A stretch of DNA of 9,898 bases from Acetobacteraceae bacterium (GTDB lineage: Bacteria > Pseudomonadota > Alphaproteobacteria > Acetobacterales > Acetobacteraceae), in contig DAHUXX010000252.1 of assembly GCA_027306955.1 (NCBI GenBank), forward strand, positions 1-9,898. Direction: 5' to 3'. Of the stretch, positions 5,521 through 9,898 are shown in pieces. A program made the translations under genes and the position numbers. The stretch's first letter is position 1. Each line of letters starts with the position of its first letter. The notes under the pieces are model-generated. The model saw only the letters and a list, made by a program, of their open reading frames with translations. It ran no database searches and was not told the DNA's origin.

Positions 5521-6678
5521 TCAATCCAGCGTCGCGAGCAGGCCCGCCATCAGGCGGGTGCGGGGGAGGATGGTGGCTTCGTCGATGTGCTCGTCGAGGG
5601 TGTGGGGACCGGCGCCGCCGAGGCCGAGGCCGTCGAGGGAGGCGATACCCATGGCACCGGTGAAATTGGCGTCCGAGCCGCCGCCCGAGCTCTGCGGCGG
5701 GATGGCGAAGCCGAGGCTCGCCGCGATCCTGCTCGCGCGGTCCCAGAGCGCCATGGTTGCGGCGTCCGGCTCCCAGACCGGGCGGACGACGGTCCTGATG
5801 GCGCGGAATTGCACGCCCTCGCCGATCGGCTTCAGCGCCTCCATCGCGGCGACGGCGCGGTCGAGGTCCGGCTGGCGCTTGGCCATGGTCAGCGCCTGCG
5901 CGGTGCAGGTGGTGGCGACACAGTTGACCCACTCGCCGCCGCGCAGCACGCCGACGCTGAACGTGGCGTCCGGCGTGGTCATCGCCTCGATGGCGAGGAT
6001 CTGGCGGGCCATCTCCGAGATCGCGCTTCGGCCCTCGGCGAGACGCGCGCCGGCGTGGCTCGGGCGGCCGACCGCCTCCAGCCGGAAGCGGGCGATCGCG
6101 TAGCGGCCGGTGACGACGCCGCCGTCCGGGCGCGATGGTTCCGGTACGAGGACGTAACGATGACGCGCGGCTTCGGCCTCGATGATGTCGCGCGTCGAGG
6201 GGCTGCCGACCTCCTCGTCGGGCGTGAGGAGGACGGTGACGGGGAGGTTCGTTGCGATTCCCGCGCGGGCCAGGCCGCGCAGGGCCTCGAGCGCGATGTA
6301 GTTGCCGCCCTTCATGTCCATGACGCCGGGACCCCAGCATTTGCCGCCCTCGCGCCGCCAGGGCAGGGCGGCGAGCGTGCCGATGGGGTGGACGGTGTCG
6401 AGATGGCCCATGACGAGAATACCAGGCCCGAGAATACCAGGCCCGGGGCTGCCGGGGCCGGGGTGGCGATGGGGCAGGCGCGCGCGGACGCAGCCGGCAT
6501 AGCCCATGCGGCCGGGGATGCGCTCGATCGCCGCCCCCATCAGGGCGAGGTCGCGGGCGGCGAGGTCCATGGCGCGCTCGACCGCGGCGGCGTCGTGCGT
6601 CGGGCTTTCGCATTCGACCCAGGTGCGCAGGCCGGCGAGGATGGTGTCGAGGTCGAAATCGAGGCCCTTGGGGTCCAT
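5521..6678 (-). CDS. M20-family zinc metallopeptidase, carboxypeptidase G2-like
   Basis: 385 residues. M20 di-zinc exopeptidases such as carboxypeptidase G2 remove C-terminal residues, often glutamate, from peptides or N-acyl amino acids. All expected metal and catalytic residues are present: H92 and D94 in GHLDTVHP, bridging D121 in GPGVMDMKGG, catalytic E155 and ligand E156 in TPDEEVGS, E180 in VPEPS and H359 in GPHTLDEH. The spacings H92-D121 (29) and E156-E180 (24) equal those of carboxypeptidase G2. The dimerisation/lid motif SHAG is at 207-210. The start ATG at 6678 has AGGAG six bases upstream; the open frame continuing to 7470 is only antisense to the transporter gene. No signal peptide is visible, so it is probably cytoplasmic. 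A Gly/Pro-rich insertion (73-88), including a duplicated GPGIL, sits just before the zinc-binding strand. The natural substrate is unknown. Confidence 0.9.
   Translation of the reverse strand: MDPKGLDFDLDTILAGLRTWVECESPTHDAAAVERAMDLAARDLALMGAAIERIPGRMGYAGCVRARLPHRHPGPGSPGPGILGPGILVMGHLDTVHPIGTLAALPWRREGGKCWGPGVMDMKGGNYIALEALRGLARAGIATNLPVTVLLTPDEEVGSPSTRDIIEAEAARHRYVLVPEPSRPDGGVVTGRYAIARFRLEAVGRPSHAGARLAEGRSAISEMARQILAIEAMTTPDATFSVGVLRGGEWVNCVATTCTAQALTMAKRQPDLDRAVAAMEALKPIGEGVQFRAIRTVVRPVWEPDAATMALWDRASRIAASLGFAIPPQSSGGGSDANFTGAMGIASLDGLGLGGAGPHTLDEHIDEATILPRTRLMAGLLATLD
6415..6444. repeat. Perfect 15-bp tandem duplication inside the M20 peptidase gene
   Basis: The unit gagaataccaggccc occurs twice in direct succession without mismatch. 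It is in frame and encodes GPGIL twice (residues 79-88), immediately before the zinc-binding VMGHLDTVHP. Perfect identity suggests a recent slippage duplication. Confidence 0.9.
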
Positions 6679-6689
6679 GCCCTGCTCCT

Positions 6690-6718
6690 GTCGCGCGCCG
6701 CGCCTGTTGCCGCGCGAC
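6690..6718. promoter_or_regulatory. Inverted repeat just upstream of the peptidase ribosome binding site
   Basis: GTCGCGCG (6690-6697) and CGCGCGAC (6711-6718) form perfect 8-bp arms with a 13-base spacer. On the minus strand the repeat abuts the AGGAG of the peptidase gene, so it would lie in its 5' leader or core promoter. It could be an operator or an RNA hairpin. GC-rich sequence makes chance pairing easier. Confidence 0.35.
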
Positions 6719-6752
6719 GATGGCGGCACGGCGGGCAGGGGGCAAGGGTCAG

Positions 6753-6764
6753 GTCGGCGCCGAC
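6753..6764. promoter_or_regulatory. 12-bp perfect palindrome in the divergent promoter region
   Basis: GTCGGCGCCGAC is its own reverse complement and lies near the middle of the 154-base gap between the divergent peptidase and MFS genes. A shared operator is possible; no regulator gene is in the window next to it. Confidence 0.3.
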
Positions 6765-6780
6765 GATGCCGGCAGGACTG

Positions 6781-6808
6781 GCGTGCGGCAAGGGGTGTTG
6801 CCGCACGC
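6781..6808. promoter_or_regulatory. 11-bp perfect inverted repeat before the MFS gene
   Basis: GCGTGCGGCAA (6781-6791) and TTGCCGCACGC (6798-6808) pair without mismatch around a 6-base loop (ggggtg). It ends 24 bases before the MFS start codon. As DNA it could be a dimeric repressor operator, as often found for DHA2 exporters; as RNA it would be a stable leader hairpin close to the start. No T-tract follows, so an intrinsic terminator is unlikely. Confidence 0.5.
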
Positions 6809-6832
6809 GCCGGGGCACGGGATGCTGGCAGG

Positions 6833-8254
6833 ATGGAGAACGACGGACTGCCCGCGGGCGCGCGGGAACGCGCGATGGCGGCGATCGGCATCGGGGTGGC
6901 GATGGCGGTGCTGGACGGCAGCATCGCCAACGTGGCGCTGCCGGCGATGGCCAGGGGGCTCGCGGTGTCGCCGGCGGCCTCCGTGTGGGTGGTCAACGCG
7001 TTCCAGCTCGCGGTGGTGGTGGGGCTGCTGCCCTGCGCGGCGCTGGGCGACATCATCGGGTTCCGGCGCGTGTTCGTGGCGGGGCTGGTGGTGTTCACCG
7101 CCGCCTCCGGCGCTTGCGCGCTGTCGCCTTCGTTCGGGTTCCTGATCACGGCGCGGGCGATCCAGGGGCTGGGCTGCGCGGGGATGACGAGCATCAACAC
7201 CGCGCTGCTGCGATTCGTGTTTCCGACCCGGCACCTGGGGCGCGCGGTCGGGTTCAACGCGATGGTGGTCTCGGTCTCGGCGGCGGCGGGGCCCTCCGTG
7301 GCGTCCGCGATCCTGTCGGTGGCACCCTGGCCGATGCTGTTCGCGGTGAACGTGCCGCTGGGGATCGTGGCGCTGTCGATGGTGCGCGCGTTGCCGCGCA
7401 CGCCGCTCGCGGACCAGAAGCTGGACGTGCCGAGCGTGGTGTTGAACGCGGCGACGATGCTGCTGTTCATCTTCGTGCTCGATCAGCTGGGCTCGCACAC
7501 GCCGGCGAACGTGACCCTTGGCGGGGCCGCGGTGCTGCTGGCGGTGGGGTTCGTGTTCATGCGCCGGCAGGTGCGCCTGTCGCCGCCGCTGCTGCCGGTG
7601 GACCTGCTGGCGCGGCCGGTGTTCGCGCTTTCCGTGTTCACCGCGATCTGTTCCTTCGCGGCGCAGACGCTCGCCTATGTGGCGCTGCCGTTCCTGTTCG
7701 AGGCGCAGGGGGCGTCGCAGGTGGCGACCGGGCTGCTGCTCACGCCATGGCCGCTGGCCAACGCGGTGGTGGCGCCGATCTCCGGGCGGCTATCGGACCG
7801 GATCGCGCCGGGCGGACTCGGTGGCGCCGGGATGCTGGTGATGGCGCTGGGGCTGGTGCTGGTGCGGTTCATGCCGCAGGCGGGTTCGCACGGCGTGGCG
7901 GCGCCGCTCGGGATCGGGTTCTGCATGGTGCTGATGGGGGCGGGGTTCGGCTTCTTCCAGTCGCCGAACGGGCGGCTGCTGCTGGCGAGCGCGCCGCCGG
8001 GACGTACCGGCGCGGGCAGCGGCATGCTGGCGACGGCGCGGCTGACCGGCCAGACCATGGGCGCGGCGCTGGCGGCCGTGGTGTTCCGCCTCACCGAGGG
8101 TGCCGGGGTGGTGGAGGGCGGTAGGATGGCGCTGGAGCTTGCGGCGGTGTTCGCGGTGCTGGCCTCCGTGTTCAGCCTGCTCCGGATCGGGCGGACGGTG
8201 CCGACGCCGCAGCCCGCGCGAACAGCGCCGCGTGTGGACTCCCCAGCCGAGTGA
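6833..8254 (+). CDS. MFS transporter, DHA2 (EmrB/QacA-like) drug/metabolite exporter
   Basis: 473 residues with hydrophobic helices throughout, a length matching 14-helix DHA2 proton antiporters. Family marks: LDGSIANVALPAM (27-39), the DHA2 motif D1 in helix 1; GDIIGFRRVF (72-81), motif A between helices 2 and 3; ARAIQGLGCAG (107-117), motif B with Arg108; and AAAGPSVASAIL (150-161), a diverged antiporter motif C that keeps the Gly-Pro. Expected role: export of drugs or hydrophobic metabolites driven by the proton gradient. Start chosen: ATG 6833, the first in-frame ATG after the promoter-like region. Its only purine stretch (GGCAGG) abuts the codon, so ATG 6875 remains possible. The gene is divergent from the M20 peptidase. 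Its last 83 bases overlap the end of the convergent GH31 gene, where the tail (PTPQPARTAPRVDSPAE) is low-complexity. The substrate is not readable. Confidence 0.9.
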   Translation: MENDGLPAGARERAMAAIGIGVAMAVLDGSIANVALPAMARGLAVSPAASVWVVNAFQLAVVVGLLPCAALGDIIGFRRVFVAGLVVFTAASGACALSPSFGFLITARAIQGLGCAGMTSINTALLRFVFPTRHLGRAVGFNAMVVSVSAAAGPSVASAILSVAPWPMLFAVNVPLGIVALSMVRALPRTPLADQKLDVPSVVLNAATMLLFIFVLDQLGSHTPANVTLGGAAVLLAVGFVFMRRQVRLSPPLLPVDLLARPVFALSVFTAICSFAAQTLAYVALPFLFEAQGASQVATGLLLTPWPLANAVVAPISGRLSDRIAPGGLGGAGMLVMALGLVLVRFMPQAGSHGVAAPLGIGFCMVLMGAGFGFFQSPNGRLLLASAPPGRTGAGSGMLATARLTGQTMGAALAAVVFRLTEGAGVVEGGRMALELAAVFAVLASVFSLLRIGRTVPTPQPARTAPRVDSPAE

Positions 8255-9898
8255 AGACGGGGGGCTGGCCGAGCGGGGCGGCGACGACGAGGCGCTGGCC
8301 GCCCTTGTGGCCGGTGCCGGACCAGAGATGCTGCCAGTCCGCGCCGGCCGGGAGATAGACCTCCCAGCGATCACGCCCGGCAGCGTGGACCGGGGCCGCG
8401 AGGAGGTCGGGGCCGAGGAGGTACTGGTCCTCGACGGCGGCGGCCTCGGGGTCGTCCGGGAAGTGCAGGAAGAGGGGGCGCTGGGCGGGCAGGCCGGTTT
8501 CGGCCTGGGCCGCGACCTCGCGCAGGTAGGGGGCGAGGGCGGCATGGATCTGGCTGAAGCGGGCGAATTCCGCGAGCACCGCCGGATCGCCGTCGATTTG
8601 AAGGTTGTGGCGCGGGCGGTTGCCCTCGTGCGTACGCATCACCGGCGTGAAGGCAGCCATTTCGGTCCAACGCCGTAACAGTTCCGGGGTGCGCACGAGA
8701 CCGTAGAGGCTGGTGTAGCCACCGATGTCGCTGTGGTGGAAGCGGTTGCCGACCAGACCCGCGGACAGCGCCGCGGTGATGGTGGTGCGCAGCCCGTCGT
8801 GGCGGGAGAAGTCGACGCACTGGTCGCCGCTCCAGAGCAGCGGGCAGTGGCGCTGGGTGCCGGTGTAGCCGGCGCGCATGAAGAACATGGCGTCGCGGCC
8901 ACGCTCGTGGGCGGCGAGGGCACGGGCGTTGACCTCGGCCCAGAGCGTGGGCCAGGCGTTGTGGGCGAGCAGCGGGTCGGCGTTGGCGAGCCGCGTGTCG
9001 GTGGGCAGGTATTCGCCGAAATCGGCCATCCAGCCGGCGATGCCGAGATCCAGCATCTCGCGCTTGAGGATGCGCTCGGCGAACCAGGCGCTGGCGTCCT
9101 GGTTGGTGAAGTCGACGACGCCGGCGGTGAATTCGCCGAAGTCGACGTTGTAGGCGCTGCCGCTGGCATCGCGGGCGAAGAGATTTCGCGCCAGCGCCTC
9201 CGGGTAGAGCGTGCCGTCCGTCGCGAGGTAGGGGTTGGCGTAGGCGAGGAAGCGGATGCCGCGTTGCGCGAGTGCCGCGATGCGGTCCGGCAGGCGTGGG
9301 TAGCGACGCTCGGACCAGCGCCAGTCCCAGAACAGGCGGGTGCCGAAGCTCGTTTCCCGCACGCCGGCCCAGTCCTCGCACCAGAGGCCGGAGACGGCGG
9401 CGCCGGCCCCGAGGATGCGTTCGAGGCGGGCGAAGCTGTTCTCGCCGTCCTTGAGGCCGACGATGGCGCCGCGCATAGCCCATTGGGGCAGCGTCGGCGC
9501 GCGGCCGAAGAGGTCCGAGAGGCGGCGGACGAGGGACGCGTGGGATGCGGCGGCGAGGAGGTGGATGGCCGCCGGCGGCTCCCATAGTTCGATCTCGTGA
9601 CGATCGGGGGCGGTGAAGTCGAACGCGGCGTAGGCGGTGGTTTCGATGTGCACCGCGTGCAGGCGGTCGGAGAGGAGGGTCGGTTGCGGGTAGGTCGTGG
9701 TCCAGTAGTCGCCGCCGGCGTTGGCCTCGCGGTCGGCGGCCTGCGTGATCGCGGTGGATTTGTCGCGCCCGACGCCGGGCTCGGAGGTCCAGAGCGGGAA
9801 GCGGCGGTGGCGCAGGTCGAGGTAGGAGAACTGCTCGCCGCCGCCGCGGATGCGTTCGCCGGGCTCGGCCGGCAGGGTGAGCCAGACGCGGTTGATGC
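8172..9898 (-). CDS. yihQ: Sulfoquinovosidase, glycoside hydrolase family 31 (5' end outside window)
   Basis: 574 residues are visible; the start lies beyond the right edge (E. coli YihQ has 678). Sulfoquinovosidase releases sulfoquinovose from sulfoquinovosyl glycerol and plant or cyanobacterial sulfolipid headgroups. The nucleophile Asp is in WMADFGEYLPTD (codon 9021-9023) and the acid/base Asp in WSGDQCVDF (8823-8825). The residues that bind the sulfonate in E. coli YihQ (Arg301, Trp304, Tyr508) have equivalents here: R and W in SFGTRLFWDW (9336-9338, 9327-9329) and Y in HHSDIGGYTSLY (8715-8717), which separates it from ordinary alpha-glucosidases. Further matches are GGGEQFSYLDLR, ANAGGDYWTT, FLAYANPYLATDG and MRTHEGNRP. 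The reading frame is open to the window end, so the in-frame GTG at 9653 is internal. The C-terminus runs about a dozen residues past the E. coli pattern and overlaps the MFS gene. No signal peptide can be judged. Confidence 0.92.
   Translation of the reverse strand, partial: INRVWLTLPAEPGERIRGGGEQFSYLDLRHRRFPLWTSEPGVGRDKSTAITQAADREANAGGDYWTTTYPQPTLLSDRLHAVHIETTAYAAFDFTAPDRHEIELWEPPAAIHLLAAASHASLVRRLSDLFGRAPTLPQWAMRGAIVGLKDGENSFARLERILGAGAAVSGLWCEDWAGVRETSFGTRLFWDWRWSERRYPRLPDRIAALAQRGIRFLAYANPYLATDGTLYPEALARNLFARDASGSAYNVDFGEFTAGVVDFTNQDASAWFAERILKREMLDLGIAGWMADFGEYLPTDTRLANADPLLAHNAWPTLWAEVNARALAAHERGRDAMFFMRAGYTGTQRHCPLLWSGDQCVDFSRHDGLRTTITAALSAGLVGNRFHHSDIGGYTSLYGLVRTPELLRRWTEMAAFTPVMRTHEGNRPRHNLQIDGDPAVLAEFARFSQIHAALAPYLREVAAQAETGLPAQRPLFLHFPDDPEAAAVEDQYLLGPDLLAAPVHAAGRDRWEVYLPAGADWQHLWSGTGHKGGQRLVVAAPLGQPPVFTRLGSPHAALFARAAASAPSARSGAG

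Noticed and set aside
6679..7470. Minus-strand N-terminal extension of the M20 peptidase frame
   Set aside because: The extension is antisense to the MFS gene and shows no family similarity. The ATG at 6678 has a proper Shine-Dalgarno and gives the usual M20 length.
5587..8124. Very long plus-strand open frame (845 codons) across the peptidase and transporter genes
   Set aside because: It is antisense to the M20 peptidase and out of frame with the MFS gene, both of which have clear family motifs. The translation is Arg/Gly/Ala-rich without domains, as expected from GC-rich shadow frames.
6833..8254. MFS gene as the sulfoquinovose importer partner of the sulfoquinovosidase
   Set aside because: Its motifs are those of DHA2 exporters, not the GPH-type symporter YihO, and it is convergent rather than co-transcribed with the glycosidase.
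8733..9587. Plus-strand frame opposite the sulfoquinovosidase
   Set aside because: Antisense of a GH31 gene with intact catalytic motifs; the Val/Gly/Glu-rich translation is typical of shadow frames.

Overview
The window is a very GC-rich bacterial chromosome segment (most lines read about 70% G+C), with mostly GC-ending codons and short Shine-Dalgarno leaders. The gene set and composition fit an alphaproteobacterium, possibly Acetobacteraceae/Rhodospirillales; this is inference, since no rRNA or other taxonomic marker is present. I see no tRNA, rRNA, CRISPR array, insertion sequence or integrase.

Layout, left to right. (1) Positions 1-2814, minus strand: a class I SAM methyltransferase in an AT-rich patch (2101-2814), then a degenerate HtrA-like protein with a PDZ domain (1004-1975), then an O-antigen-ligase-type membrane protein (from 1004, running off the left edge). 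The last two share one base (TGATG) and are probably translationally coupled. Ligase plus methyltransferase suggests surface-polysaccharide work. (2) 2974-4290, minus: an atypical OmpR-type regulator whose receiver domain has lost its phosphorylation residues and which carries a roughly 190-residue C-terminal helical domain with an R-x4-H motif. (3) 4291-4713: a 423-base intergenic region with two FNR/FixK-like palindromes. (4) 4714-5463, plus: a multi-pass membrane protein I do not recognise, divergent from the regulator. (5) 5521-6678, minus: an M20 metallopeptidase of the carboxypeptidase G2 type with all metal ligands. (6) 6679-6832: a divergent promoter region with three inverted repeats. 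(7) 6833-8254, plus: a DHA2-type MFS drug/metabolite exporter. (8) 8172 to the right edge, minus: a GH31 sulfoquinovosidase (YihQ type) with the residues known to recognise the sulfonate; it overlaps the MFS gene tail to tail by 83 bases.

The genes do not form one pathway. The best candidates for something undescribed are the pseudo-receiver/winged-helix/R-x4-H regulator with its divergent membrane-protein partner, and the catalytically dead HtrA-like protein coupled to the O-antigen ligase. The sulfoquinovosidase suggests that sulfoquinovose-degradation genes may lie beyond the right edge.
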